A stretch of 64,000 bases of DNA from Prado023 sp963753075 (GCA_963753075.1 CAVWAR010000002.1:744001-808000), one strand, 5' to 3'; shown: positions 34,848-44,125, numbered from the stretch's first letter. The notes: generated from the letters alone by a model not told the origin. Made by a program: numbers and translations.

Positions 34848-36353
34848 ATGCAGCGTGCGTTGTTGGTGGGGATGGGTCTGGTTCTCGTTGGTGGTGTGGT
34901 CACGCCGGTGGTGACGCCGATGGGCGTGGACAGCGCGTCGGCGGCTTCTCGTGCGGCGATGCCTTTCGACTTCGACGGTGATGGCTATGCCGACCTGGCG
35001 GTGGGGGTGTCGGGTGAAGATCTGCGGGGGGTCCAGGACGCCGGGGCGGTGCAGGTGCTGTACGGGTCGGCTGCGGGGGTGACCGCTCGGGATCAGTTGT
35101 GGCATCAGGGCCGCAAGGGGATCAAGAACAAGCTGGAGAAGAACGACCACTTCGGCCAGGCACTGGCCTCCGGGGACTTCGATTCCGATGGGTACGCCGA
35201 CCTGGCGGTCGGGATCCCCGGTGAGGACATCCGAAAGAGGAGGGACACCGGGGCCGTGCAGGCGCTGTATGGGAGCCCGACCGGCCTGACTGCGCGGGAT
35301 CAGGTCTGGCATCAGGGCAAGCCTGGTGTGCCCGGCAAGAACGAGGCCGGCGACGGGTTCGGTGGCGGGTTGGCGGTCGGGGACTTCGACGCCGACGGGT
35401 TCGCCGACCTTGCTGTGGGCGTTGGGGGCGAGGACATCGGCTCGGTCGAGAATGCCGGGGCTGTAACGGTTCTGCGCGGGTCCGGGTCGGGGTTGACGTC
35501 GGCGGGGTCTGTCACGCTGCGGCAGGGCCGCAACGGGATGCCCAGTACGCCTGCGGAGGACGAGGCCATCGGCTGGAGGCTCGATGCTGGGGATGTGAAC
35601 GGCGACGGCCACGACGACCTGGTCATGGCCGTCAACGATCACGACTTCAACATCGTTTCGGATGAGGCGGGGGAGGGGGCTCACGTGCTCTTCGGCAGTC
35701 TTTCGGGCCTGACGCCCGACGGAAGTCAGTTCTTCGGCCCTGAGGATCTGGGCCAGCCCCCGGATGGCGGCTTCGGGACCGTGGTGGTTGCCGATGTCAA
35801 TGCGGATGGCCGGGACGATCTGGCGGGGATCCTGTGGAAGGAGGATGGCGCGGCTTTCGTCCTGCACGGTCACGCGGACGGGCTGCATCCGGCTCCGCTT
35901 GTGGCCCCTGGCGGGCCGGGTGTCGACGGCTACTGGGCCGACTACACGTGCAGTTGGGAGTTGGCGGCCACCGACTTCAACGGTGATGGGCTGGTTGATC
36001 TGGTCTGTGCCGGATATGCCAAGTCCAGTAGTGAGAAGGCTCTGAGTGTGATCCTCGGCACGGGGTCCGGCTTGGGAACCTCGGTCGTCGATTCGGTGCT
36101 CGACATTGGTGACTTCCCGAGTATCGACGGGCTGCAGGCGCTGCCGCTGAGCGGCGGAAGCCGTGGATGGCTGGCCGTGACGGGTCCGCAGGACTACGCC
36201 ACCTCCTTGAGCGTGCCGCGGAATGCCGGGGTCGTGGGCGTGCTGCAGGGCACTGCGACCGGCAACGCCGGACCAGTGACGCTGTGGCACCAGGACAGCC
36301 CCGGAATCAAGGGAAAGGCCGAGGCCGGCGACCTCTTCAGGACCCTCGGCTGA
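34848..36353 (+). CDS. Secreted FG-GAP beta-propeller protein D
   Basis: The 501-residue protein shares the signal peptide with A and C, and the ribosome site AGGGACGGGG before ATG 34848. Blades include FDGDGYADL, FDSDGYADL, FDADGFADL, VNGDGHDDL, VNADGRDDL and FNGDGLVDL. It has WHQGRKGIKNKLEKNDHFG and the closing WHQDSPGIKGKAEAGDLF. There is a two-cysteine pair (CSWEL and LVCAG) in the sixth blade, absent from copy A. Only 124 bases separate it from copy C, so cotranscription is possible. Confidence 0.85.
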   Translation: MQRALLVGMGLVLVGGVVTPVVTPMGVDSASAASRAAMPFDFDGDGYADLAVGVSGEDLRGVQDAGAVQVLYGSAAGVTARDQLWHQGRKGIKNKLEKNDHFGQALASGDFDSDGYADLAVGIPGEDIRKRRDTGAVQALYGSPTGLTARDQVWHQGKPGVPGKNEAGDGFGGGLAVGDFDADGFADLAVGVGGEDIGSVENAGAVTVLRGSGSGLTSAGSVTLRQGRNGMPSTPAEDEAIGWRLDAGDVNGDGHDDLVMAVNDHDFNIVSDEAGEGAHVLFGSLSGLTPDGSQFFGPEDLGQPPDGGFGTVVVADVNADGRDDLAGILWKEDGAAFVLHGHADGLHPAPLVAPGGPGVDGYWADYTCSWELAATDFNGDGLVDLVCAGYAKSSSEKALSVILGTGSGLGTSVVDSVLDIGDFPSIDGLQALPLSGGSRGWLAVTGPQDYATSLSVPRNAGVVGVLQGTATGNAGPVTLWHQDSPGIKGKAEAGDLFRTLG

Positions 36354-36715
36354 CTCGCAGGTGGCGATCGGCCACGGGGTGTCCGCTGGCGGGGTCGCTG
36401 CTAGGGAATCGCTGCTGGCCGACCTGCCCGGCCGGGACGCGTCACATGCAGGGGTGACGGAAGCCCAGTCCAAGGCATGTCACCGCGTGGGGTTTGCCGG
36501 TGCTAGCCCATGGAGCCTCTATGCCGCCGCCAAGGCGTTGTGCTCCAGGCCGGGGGTGTCGGACATCACCATCCCGCTCGCGGCATGGTCGATGCGTGCC
36601 AGATCCGCCCAGTCCTGCCCGCTCCGAGGCGGGTCCTTTGACCCTGCTGGGTGCGACCCGGCCCTGGCTAGGGTGGAGGCGCAGTGATCTGAATTCGGAG
36701 CGGGGTGGGCGTGTC
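36354..36715. other. Intergenic region upstream of FG-GAP gene E
   Basis: No gene is supported. Near the end, GGCTAGGGT (36666-36674) resembles the GGCTAGTGT found upstream of gene D and could be part of a promoter. No strong hairpin is visible. Confidence 0.3.
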
Positions 36716-38227
36716 GTGAAGCGTGGGCTGTTGGTGGGGATGGGTCTGGTTCTGGTTGGTGGTGTGGTCACGCCGGTGGTGACGCCGATGGGCGTGGACC
36801 CTGCTGCTGCGGTCAGTGGTGCGGCTGTGCCGTGTGACTTCGACGGGGACGGGTACGCCGATCTGGCGGCGGGGGTTCCGTTCGAGGACGTCCGCGGGGT
36901 CACGGACGCCGGGGCGGTGCAGGTGTTGTACGGGTCGGCCGGTGGGGTGAGCGCGCGTGACCAGCTGTGGCACCAGGGCAAGAAGGGTGTCAAGGGGGCG
37001 CTGGAGAAGGGCGACCGGTTCGGTGAGGTGCTGGCCTGCGGGGACTTCGATGGCGACGGGTCGGCCGACTTGGCGGTCGGGATGCCCTATGAGGACGTCG
37101 GTTCGGTGTACCGGGCTGGACTGGTGCAGGTGTTGTACGGCGGCGCCGCCAGGTTGACGGCCCGCGACCAGATCTGGCACCAGGGCAAGCCTGGGGTGCC
37201 CGGCAAGAACGAGAAGAGTGACCAGTTCGGCAGGTCGCTTGTGACGGGAGATTTCGACGACGACGGGTACGCCGACCTTGTTGTCGGGGTGCCGCACGAA
37301 GGTGTGGGAACCCTCCGTGGTGCGGGTTGGGTGTTGGTGCTGCGTGGGTCGCCGTCCGGGCTGACGTCGGCGGGCGCTCAGTCGTGGCGGCAGGGGAAGG
37401 GAGGTGTCCCCAGCCAGCCCAGCGCAGGAGAGCTGTTCGGCAACGCCCTGGCTGCCGGGGACGTCGACGGTGATGGCCACGCTGATCTGGCCATCGGTGC
37501 TGACCGGGAGTCAGACACCCCACCGGAGGCTGACGACGATGGATCCGGGGTCCACCTGCTTCTCGGCGGTTCCGCCGGGCTGACGTCTGCCGGCGGTCAG
37601 TACTTCCTGGCCGCGGATCTGGGGATGTGGCCCTCATCGGTGTTCAAGCTCACGTTCGGCGACTTCAACCGGGACGGCCGCGACGATCTGGCGCTGGGCT
37701 CCGTTTCGGCGACCGCCGTGCTGCACGGACACACCAACGGCCTGCGCCCCGGCTTGCTGCCGGCGGCCGGGACCCCCGGTGTCGACGCCGTGTGGCCGGT
37801 CGGGGGTGCCGACGAGGACTACGGGGAGGTCGTGGCTGCCGGCGACCTGACCGGCGACGGCGACCCCGACCTCGCCGTCGGGGCCCGAGTAGTTCTCGGG
37901 ACTGACGCCGGCCTGGGGACGACGATCACGGACTGGGCCGTCCGGACGACCTCCGATCAGCGCTCGCCGGTCGATCGGGAGCCGTACGGCGACATCGCAG
38001 TCCTGCCCTTCAGCGGGGGTAGCCACGCATGGTTGGCCGCCACCACTGTTACCCGCCCCCCCGAGCCAGCGGCCGCCGGGGCTGTCACCGTCCTGCGAGG
38101 CACCGCGACCGGGGACCCCGGACCCGCGACCGTATGGACCCAGGACAGCCCGGGGATCAAGGGAGCTGCCGAATACGGGGACAGCTTCGGATGGTCGATC
38201 GGCGGCGGCGGCCGGCGCCTCGACTGA
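36716..38227 (+). CDS. Secreted FG-GAP beta-propeller protein E
   Basis: From GTG 36716 the protein has 503 residues and the common signal peptide (KRGLLVGMGLVLVGGVVTP). Blades carry FDGDGYADL, FDGDGSADL, FDDDGYADL, VDGDGHADL, FNRDGRDDL and LTGDGDPDL. The spacer WHQGKKGVKGALEKGDRFG and the closing WTQDSPGIKGAAEYGDSFG fit the family. Longer upstream reading from 36494 has no signal peptide and is not favoured. It lacks any recognisable catalytic domain. Confidence 0.85.
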   Translation: MKRGLLVGMGLVLVGGVVTPVVTPMGVDPAAAVSGAAVPCDFDGDGYADLAAGVPFEDVRGVTDAGAVQVLYGSAGGVSARDQLWHQGKKGVKGALEKGDRFGEVLACGDFDGDGSADLAVGMPYEDVGSVYRAGLVQVLYGGAARLTARDQIWHQGKPGVPGKNEKSDQFGRSLVTGDFDDDGYADLVVGVPHEGVGTLRGAGWVLVLRGSPSGLTSAGAQSWRQGKGGVPSQPSAGELFGNALAAGDVDGDGHADLAIGADRESDTPPEADDDGSGVHLLLGGSAGLTSAGGQYFLAADLGMWPSSVFKLTFGDFNRDGRDDLALGSVSATAVLHGHTNGLRPGLLPAAGTPGVDAVWPVGGADEDYGEVVAAGDLTGDGDPDLAVGARVVLGTDAGLGTTITDWAVRTTSDQRSPVDREPYGDIAVLPFSGGSHAWLAATTVTRPPEPAAAGAVTVLRGTATGDPGPATVWTQDSPGIKGAAEYGDSFGWSIGGGGRRLD

Positions 38228-38515
38228 CACGGCCACACCGACGATCGCCCCGATGGGTGCGTCTGACCGGGGTGATCACCGCGTCGTGCCGCGAGCCATA
38301 CAGTCGGGTTGTGTCGGACTACCGGAGATGAACGTCGCAGCCAGCCGCGATCGGGGCGACCTCCGAGTGTGACGCTTCGCCGCCATGGGGACGCGGCTAG
38401 TAGCTCGGGTTGGGGACGGCCATCGGAGTAGGTCGAAGGGCTCTTGTCGGCGGTCTCCTGGATGGGATACGAGTGGGCAAGGTCCTCGTGGGAGGGCCGG
38501 AAGCGGGGTTGGGTG

Positions 38516-40000
38516 ATGAGGCGGGCAGTTGTCGCCGCGGCTTCAGCGGTTCTGGTTGGGTGCTTCGTCCCGGTGGTGTCTCCGATGGAGGCGGCCGTGA
38601 CGGCCGCGGCGGATGGTGCGGTGCTGCCGTTCGACTTCGACGGTGATGGGTATGCCGATCTGGCGGTCGGCGTGCCCGGCGAAGACCTGCGGGGCGTCAA
38701 GGACGCGGGGGCGGTGCAGGTGCTGTACGGCTCGGCTGCGGGGGTGACCGCGCGGGACCAGTTGTGGCATCAGGGCACCAAGGGGGTGAAGGGCAAGCTG
38801 GAGAACCGCGACGGCTTCGGCGCGGTGCTGGCCTCCGGGGACTTCGACGCCGACGGGTATGCCGACCTGGCAGTCGGGTCCCCTTCCGAGAACATCCGGT
38901 CGATCAGGGACGCTGGCGCGGTGCAGGTGCTGTACGGCGGACCGAAGCGGCTCACGGCCCGGGACCAGGCGTGGCACCAGGGCAAGCCGGGAGTGCCAGG
39001 CAAGAACGGGACCAACGACAGGTTCGGGGATAGCCTGGCTGCGGGCGACTTCGACGCCGACGGGTATGCGGATCTGGCCATCGGCGTGCACGGCGACAGC
39101 AGGGTGGTCGTACTGCGCGGCTCGCCGCGTGGGTTGACATCGTCGGGTGTTCAGTCCTGGAAGCAGGGGAAGAACGGCCTCGCCAGCCAGCCCTCCGGTG
39201 GGGAGGGGTTCGGCCGGGATCTGGCAGCTGGTGACGTCAACGGAGACGGCCACAACGACCTGGCCATCCTCGTGTACGCGGAGCACGACACCCCAAACGG
39301 CCTCGAGGGATCGAGTTCGGCGGTACACCTGCTGTTGGGCAGCCCCACGGGCCTGACAGCCGCTGGCGCCCAGTACTTCCTGGCGACCGATCTGGTCGAC
39401 CCGACTGAGGAGACGATCAGATTCCAGATGGCCATCGCCGACTTCAACCACGACGGCCGAGCGGACCTGGCGCTAGCCGGGCGGCGTCCCGGCCTCGTCG
39501 CCGTCCTGCACGGACACCCGGACGGCGTGCATGCCGCGCTGCTGCCCGAGGCGTCGACGCCGGGTCGGGACAGCTGGTGGAGCGTAGCTGGTGGTGAGGC
39601 GGGTCTCGCACTTGGAGTGGCGGCGGGGGACTTCACCGGTGATGGGAACCCCGACCTCGTCCTGGAGGGGGGGCTGGAAGCTGTCCAGGTGATCCTCGGC
39701 ACCGCCACCGGCCTGTCGACCAGTGTCGGCAGGTGGACCATCCCAGCAGCCGAGTACACGACCGTCGCCGTATTGCCGCTGAGCGGCGGTAGCCACGCAT
39801 GGGTCGTTGCCACCAACATACCCAGGCGCACACCGGAGCCCATGGACTACACCGGAGCCGTGACCGTGGTGCGCGGCGAGCCCGACGGCACTGCCGGCCC
39901 CTACACCGAGTGGAGCCAAGACAGCCCCGGTATCAAGGGCGCCGCCGAACCGTGGGACTCCTTCGGGGTGACGATCGGCCCGTCCAAGAGAAGCGCCTGA
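38516..40000 (+). CDS. Secreted FG-GAP beta-propeller protein F
   Basis: The 494-residue product starts at ATG 38516 with a different signal peptide (MRRAVVAAASAVLVGCFVPV) from the other copies. The mature part is the same type: FDGDGYADL, FDADGYADL, FDADGYADL, VNGDGHNDL, FNHDGRADL and FTGDGNPDL, with WHQGKPGVPGKNGTNDRFG and the ending WSQDSPGIKGAAEPWDSFG. The signal sequence contains VGC, but a lipobox is not convincing. It is the last of the array and is followed by a strong terminator. Confidence 0.85.
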   Translation: MRRAVVAAASAVLVGCFVPVVSPMEAAVTAAADGAVLPFDFDGDGYADLAVGVPGEDLRGVKDAGAVQVLYGSAAGVTARDQLWHQGTKGVKGKLENRDGFGAVLASGDFDADGYADLAVGSPSENIRSIRDAGAVQVLYGGPKRLTARDQAWHQGKPGVPGKNGTNDRFGDSLAAGDFDADGYADLAIGVHGDSRVVVLRGSPRGLTSSGVQSWKQGKNGLASQPSGGEGFGRDLAAGDVNGDGHNDLAILVYAEHDTPNGLEGSSSAVHLLLGSPTGLTAAGAQYFLATDLVDPTEETIRFQMAIADFNHDGRADLALAGRRPGLVAVLHGHPDGVHAALLPEASTPGRDSWWSVAGGEAGLALGVAAGDFTGDGNPDLVLEGGLEAVQVILGTATGLSTSVGRWTIPAAEYTTVAVLPLSGGSHAWVVATNIPRRTPEPMDYTGAVTVVRGEPDGTAGPYTEWSQDSPGIKGAAEPWDSFGVTIGPSKRSA

Positions 40001-40074
40001 CCCGGACCGAACGTCCCCCGGCCCGGCGTGCCCACCTGGCCCGGTTCTCGCGCCGGTGCTGACGACCCGGAGTC

Positions 40075-40111
40075 CAGGGAGCTGTGGACTCGTTGAGGCC
40101 ACAGCTCCCTG
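40075..40111 (+). terminator. Strong hairpin terminator closing the FG-GAP array
   Basis: CAGGGAGCTGTGG (40075-40087) pairs perfectly with CCACAGCTCCCTG (40099-40111) around an 11-base loop. It starts 74 bases after the stop of gene F. Nothing else is recognisable up to the next start at 40383. Confidence 0.8.
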
Positions 40112-40382
40112 TGTGGACTGAGATACCGAACCCAACGCGCGAACACCCCTGCCGTGATACCTGAGAACGCGTCACTCCGGCCGCGAGTGGGTGAGTCGGG
40201 ATTGTTGGCTCATGGCCGAATGACGTGCTGGCGCTACGGGGCGTTCTGAGGGTTTGGCGTGGCCTTTCCCGAGAGGTAGTCCCCAGCGTGACCGTCGGTC
40301 CGGCGGCAAGTGTCAGCAAGCTCGCGGATTGGCGAGACTCAACTGAGGTGACGATGCGACGGCGTTGCGGAAGGCTGTGGAG

Positions 40383-40796
40383 ATGGCCCCATCGCCAGAC
40401 CAAGCCTCGTCCGATCGCGCTGCTGGCGACGCCCGGACGGAGCTTGTTCTTGAGGCCGCGACCGAGCGCTTGCGTGCGGAACGAGATGAGATCCGCGCCC
40501 GACTTGCGAACATGACAAGGGATCTGAGGTCCCTCTTCGCCGCATCGGCAGGCTCGAATGCCGATGACGAGCACGACCCCGAGGGTCAGACAATCGCCTA
40601 CGAACGGTCACAATTGTCGGCGCTCATCCAGGGGGCGCGGGAGCATCTTGCCGACATCGAGGCCGCGATAGTTCGACTGCAGCAGGGCAGTTACGGTGTA
40701 TGTGAGGTGTGCCATCAGCGAATCCCGGCCGCACGGATGGATGCCCGGCCAACTGCACGGACCTGCGTTCGGCACGTTGCTCCAGTTGGAGGTTGA
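40383..40796 (+). CDS. DksA/TraR-type zinc finger protein
   Basis: The 137-residue protein has a long coiled-coil N-terminal half (RTELVLEAATERLRAERDEI) and ends with YGVCEVCHQRIPAARMDARP and TCVRHV. This is the DksA/TraR C4-type zinc-finger block, with Cys, Cys, Cys and a final His region. Such proteins reach RNA polymerase through the secondary channel or act as general regulators. The gap before the finger has the usual acidic tip (IEAAIVRLQQGSYG). Upstream in-frame TTG 40365 is an alternative start. Confidence 0.8.
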   Translation: MAPSPDQASSDRAAGDARTELVLEAATERLRAERDEIRARLANMTRDLRSLFAASAGSNADDEHDPEGQTIAYERSQLSALIQGAREHLADIEAAIVRLQQGSYGVCEVCHQRIPAARMDARPTARTCVRHVAPVGG

Positions 40797-41030
40797 TCGG
40801 GACTGTTCAGTTGCACAGTGATCGCGCGTCTGTCCAAAGACACCCAGGGTCATCCATGGATAGCACGCCAGACGGGCGTTCTCTACGAGCAGCCACCACG
40901 TCCGAACCGCCGCCAGCATCGGCGCGGCGCCGCTGCTGACCCTCGCCGTCGTGCCTCCATGATCCGGCAGACAACCCCGCCCAGCCGCGGAGGCCCACGG
41001 ACAGGTCGACAGCCTGCTGGGCACACAGTC

Positions 41031-41459
41031 GTGCACGTGCCCAGCGTGGGCGTGCTGCATAGCCAGTACGGTGGCGGAGTGGGTGGGCTCTCAGCGCAAC
41101 GGGCAGGTCGTGGGGCAGCGGTGGTGCTCGGTGGTGCCGCGCTGTTCCAGGTCGGGTTGGCTGCTGGTGCGCCATGGGGTGCAGCAGCCTGGGGTGGCCG
41201 CCGCCAGGGGACGCTCCCCGCCGGGCTTCGCGCGGCCAGTGGCGGATCAGCGGTGATGCTCGGCGCGATCGCGGCCTTGGCCGCATCTCCAGACCCGGCC
41301 CACCCGGTCCTGCGCACGCGCGTGCTGCGTGGCAGCGCTGCCTACCTGGCTGTGGGGGCGCTCGCGAACGCAGCATCGCGCTCACCTGTCGAGCGGTGGT
41401 GGGCACCGGTGAACGCGGTCGGGGCAGTCCTGCTGTGGCGCGCCACCACGTCACCCTGA
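41031..41459 (+). CDS. Small hydrophobic membrane protein
   Basis: The coding part gives four hydrophobic segments: GRGAAVVLGGAALFQVGLAAG, SGGSAVMLGAIAALAA, SAAYLAVGALANAAS and WWAPVNAVGAVLLWRA. The APWGAAAWGG turn and SRSPVERWWAPV are shared with small hypothetical membrane proteins of actinobacteria. Several GTG codons between 41031 and 41082 could be the start. The function is unknown. Confidence 0.6.
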   Translation: MHVPSVGVLHSQYGGGVGGLSAQRAGRGAAVVLGGAALFQVGLAAGAPWGAAAWGGRRQGTLPAGLRAASGGSAVMLGAIAALAASPDPAHPVLRTRVLRGSAAYLAVGALANAASRSPVERWWAPVNAVGAVLLWRATTSP

Positions 41460-41579
41460 CCAGTTCGACACGGCGTTCGCTACACGCAGGTAAGCGGGCC
41501 GAACCGACCACACGCATCGCGTACACGCATGCACCGAAGGGGCGCGACGCTCCTATGCTTTGTCAAGCAGCTGCGGCCC

Positions 41580-41587
41580 CGTTTTCG
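41580..41587. repeat. 8-bp target site duplication, left
   Basis: CGTTTTCG here is identical to 42984-42991. Eight-base duplications are typical of ISL3 elements. The intact pair shows that the insertion is recent and that no rearrangement has used this element. Confidence 0.9.
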
Positions 41588-42983
41588 GGCTCTTCTGACG
41601 CTTCCGTGGGTGGTTGAGCGCGCCTGAACGGGGGCACGCCGCTCTCTGTCTAGGTTCCTGGATTGTCTAGGTCCGGAACTGAAGAGCGGAGAACGGCGTG
41701 CGGAGCGTCACTCTATGGCGTGCCCTGCTTGGGGTGCAGAAGACGGTCATCGAGAGCATCGAGTTCGACGAGGATGAGCAGATCCTCGTGGCCCGGGTCC
41801 GACCCACGCGGCGGGCGGGCAGCCGGTGTGGTCGGTGCCAGCGGCGCTCACCCTGGTACGACCGCGGCGAGGGTTGGCGGCGGTGGCGGACCCTGGATCT
41901 GGGCACCGTCCCGGTCTACCTGGAGGCTGACGCTCCACGGGTGAACTGCCGCACCCATGGGCCGACGGTGCGAGCGGTGCCGTGGGCCCGGCACGCCGCG
42001 GGCCACACCACGGTGTTCGACGAGCAGGTTGCGTGGCTGGCCACGCAGTGCTCGAAGAGCGCGGTGACCGAGTTGATGCGGATCGCGTGGCGCACGGTCG
42101 GGGCGATCATCACCCGGGTCTGGGCCGACGTCGAGAAGCTGCACGACCGGTTCGCCGGGCTGAAGCGGATCGGGATCGATGAGATCTCCTACAAGCGTGG
42201 GCACCGCTACCTGACCGTCGTGGTCGACCATGACAGCGGCAGGTTGGTGTGGGCCGCACCGGGCCGGGACAAGGCCACCCTGAACCTGTTCTTCGACGCC
42301 CTCGGCGCCGACCGCGGCGCTCAGATCACCCACGTGTCCGCTGACGGCGCGGACTGGATCGCCGACGTGGTAGCCGAACGCGCCCCGAACGCGGTCCGCT
42401 GCGCCGATCCGTTCCACGTCGTCCGCTGGGCTACCGACGCCCTGGACGAGGTCCGCCGGCAGGCATGGAACCAGGCCCGTGGCGCGGTGACCCAGCGCCG
42501 GGCCCGGCGTGCCAGTGGGCATGCCAAGGCCCTCAAGAACGCCCGCTACGCGTTGTGGAAGAACCCCGAGAACCTCAATGACCGGCAGCAGGCGAAGCTG
42601 GCATGGGTCGCCAAGACCGACCCGAGGCTGCACCGGGCCTACCTGCTCAAGGAAGGGCTTCGGCTGATCTTCCAACTTCCGTTCCAAGAGGCACCTGAGG
42701 CGCTCGAGACGTGGATCGGCTGGGCCCGCCGCTGCCGAATCCCGGCGTTCGTCGACCTGCAGCGCCGGATCGTCAAACACAGGGCCTCGATCCTCGCCGC
42801 AATCGTGCACGGCCTGTCCAACGGACGCATCGAATCGGTCAACACCAAGATCCGGCTGATCACCCGCGTCGCCTTCGGATTCCGCTCACCCGACGCCCTC
42901 ATCGCCCTGGCCATGCTCAACCTCGGCGGACACCGCCCCACCCTCCCCGGCCGGAAATGACCCACGGATCAGTCAGGAGAGCC
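41588..42983 (+). mobile_element. Complete ISL3-family insertion sequence (1396 bp)
   Basis: Terminal inverted repeats of 24 bp at 41588-41611 and 42960-42983 match at 20 positions; both begin GGCTCT and end TCCGTGGGT when read inward. One transposase gene fills the element. It is flanked by the 8-bp duplication CGTTTTCG. All parts needed for transposition appear intact. Confidence 0.93.
41698..42960 (+). CDS. ISL3-family transposase
   Basis: The 420-residue protein has the ISL3 N-terminal zinc-finger region (CGRCQRR, VNCRTHG). A DDE core follows: KRIGIDEISYKRGHRYLTVV carries the first aspartate, HVSADGADWIADV the second, and NGRIESVNTKIRLITR the glutamate. The start is GTG 41698 and the stop overlaps the right inverted repeat by one base. 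Length and motifs are normal for the family, and I see no frameshift. Confidence 0.95.
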   Translation: MRSVTLWRALLGVQKTVIESIEFDEDEQILVARVRPTRRAGSRCGRCQRRSPWYDRGEGWRRWRTLDLGTVPVYLEADAPRVNCRTHGPTVRAVPWARHAAGHTTVFDEQVAWLATQCSKSAVTELMRIAWRTVGAIITRVWADVEKLHDRFAGLKRIGIDEISYKRGHRYLTVVVDHDSGRLVWAAPGRDKATLNLFFDALGADRGAQITHVSADGADWIADVVAERAPNAVRCADPFHVVRWATDALDEVRRQAWNQARGAVTQRRARRASGHAKALKNARYALWKNPENLNDRQQAKLAWVAKTDPRLHRAYLLKEGLRLIFQLPFQEAPEALETWIGWARRCRIPAFVDLQRRIVKHRASILAAIVHGLSNGRIESVNTKIRLITRVAFGFRSPDALIALAMLNLGGHRPTLPGRK

Positions 42984-43765
42984 CGTTTTCGAGTAGGCGG
43001 TATAGGTCGCGTGCGACGTAGCGAGCCAGGCAGCGTTTGATCTCGCGGCTGGTCTTGCCTTCGGCGGTGCGGCGGGCGACGTAGTCGCGGGTTGCTGCCT
43101 GGTACTGGATGCGGACCCGCACGACGGTGTGCAATGCCTGGTTGAGGTGCCGGTCGCCGTAGCGGTTGAGCCGATGCCGGGTGGTGACCTGGCCGCTGTT
43201 GGCCGGGATGGGTGCCACGCCGGCGAGCATCGCGGCCGAGCTTCTGCCCCCGGAAGCGGGCTCGGATGGGTTCGGGTGCGGCGATCACCAGGCTGAAGAC
43301 CTGCAGCTGAGCCTCAGTGGAGGCGTTGATCGCGGAGCGGCGCGCCGCCAACAGCACGGACAGTGCTTGACGATCTCCACCGCCACGGGGAGACCCCACC
43401 CGGGGTCGGGCCATCGCTTCACGCGCGGCTCGGATCGCGTCGAGCGGGTCGGACTTCGCGCCGTTGCGGCGCGCGGCCCGTTTCGGACGGTCCACCTCGA
43501 TGACGATCTCCGAGCTCTCCAGCAGGTGACGACTCAGCCCGGCGCCGTGACCGCTGGTCCCTTCGATCGCCCACGCCCGCAACGTCGCGTGGTTGTTGGC
43601 GAACTCCACCAGCTCGGCATAGCCCTCGGTTGTCGCCTCGACGGTGACCTCGTCCAGGACACCACCGGTCGCGGTGTCCAGGACCGCCGCCGAGTGGGTG
43701 TGGACGTGGGTGTCGACGCCGATCACGACATCGACCTCTGCACGCAGATCGGTCAGACTGTCCAT
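42973..43765 (-). pseudogene. IS110-family transposase with internal deletion
   Basis: The N-terminal part from ATG 43765 has the DEDD-type domain: VVIGVDTHVHTHSAAV with the first aspartate, WAIEGTSGHGAGL with the glutamate, and KSDPLDAIRAA with the late aspartates. Near 43240 the frame breaks. The C-terminal part, MLAGVAPIPANSG with the conserved serine followed by RHRLNRYGDRHLNQALH, lies in another frame. About 100 residues of the usual linker between domains are missing. The C-terminus now ends inside the ISL3 right end. It should be inactive. Confidence 0.85.
42984..42991. repeat. 8-bp target site duplication, right
   Basis: CGTTTTCG matches the left copy at 41580-41587 exactly. Confidence 0.9.
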
Positions 43766-44045
43766 GCGTTCTCTCCTTCTCCGGATGGGACGTGGTTCCG
43801 GTCCGGGACGGAGGTTCGGCAGGACTGTGATGAGACACGCCCGGCGCCGCAAACGCCGGGTGGTCAAGCTCCTGATCAGGCCAGCACCTTCGGCCGGGCC
43901 GGGGCCAGCAACCACGAGCGGACAAGTCGCAGCAAGGCACGAAGCCAGTCACAACGTGGGTCACACCCGCAGTCACTAACCCACAGCCCATCACCATCAA
44001 GGCTGCGAAGGAATCCTCACAGTCACACCGCCGCCGGCGGACGCA
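43766..44045 (-). ncRNA. IS110 5' non-coding end, possible bridge-RNA region
   Basis: IS110 elements encode a structured guide (bridge) RNA between the element end and the transposase start. This 280-base stretch lies in that position on the minus strand and contains GC-rich inverted repeats (CCCGGCG/CGCCGGG near 43840-43862), plus a ribosome site before ATG 43765. The RNA is inferred from position only; target and donor loops were not identified. Confidence 0.3.
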
Positions 44046-44096
44046 TCGGGTCACGACCTGGGGCCCATGGCCGGGTCCCGCTTCGGACCACGTCAT

Positions 44097-44112
44097 GATA
44101 TCCTTTGATATC
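44097..44112. promoter_or_regulatory. Putative VapB operator
   Basis: Two GATATC palindromes are separated by CTTT, and the whole 16-bp unit is also a dyad. It ends immediately before the ribosome site GGAGG (44113-44117) of the antitoxin gene. This is a typical place for autoregulation by an antitoxin or toxin-antitoxin complex. Confidence 0.5.
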
Positions 44113-44125
44113 GGAGGTGGTCGTG

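Larger units (their letters stand above)
41540..44045 (-). mobile_element. Decayed IS110-family element interrupted by an ISL3 element
   Basis: The element carries an IS110-type transposase on the minus strand. An ISL3 element (41588-42983) is inserted in its last codons. Joining the flanks across the 8-bp duplication restores LLENGAAAA and a stop, followed by CTTGACAAAGCATAGGAGC, a sequence of the kind found at IS110 ends. Outer limits are approximate. The transposase is itself deleted internally. Confidence 0.65.

Noticed and set aside
33260..40000. Repeated DNA in the FG-GAP genes considered as a CRISPR-like or tandem-repeat array
   Set aside because: The periodicity is that of coding blades with conserved DxDGxxDL loops. 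There are no uniform repeats with unique spacers.
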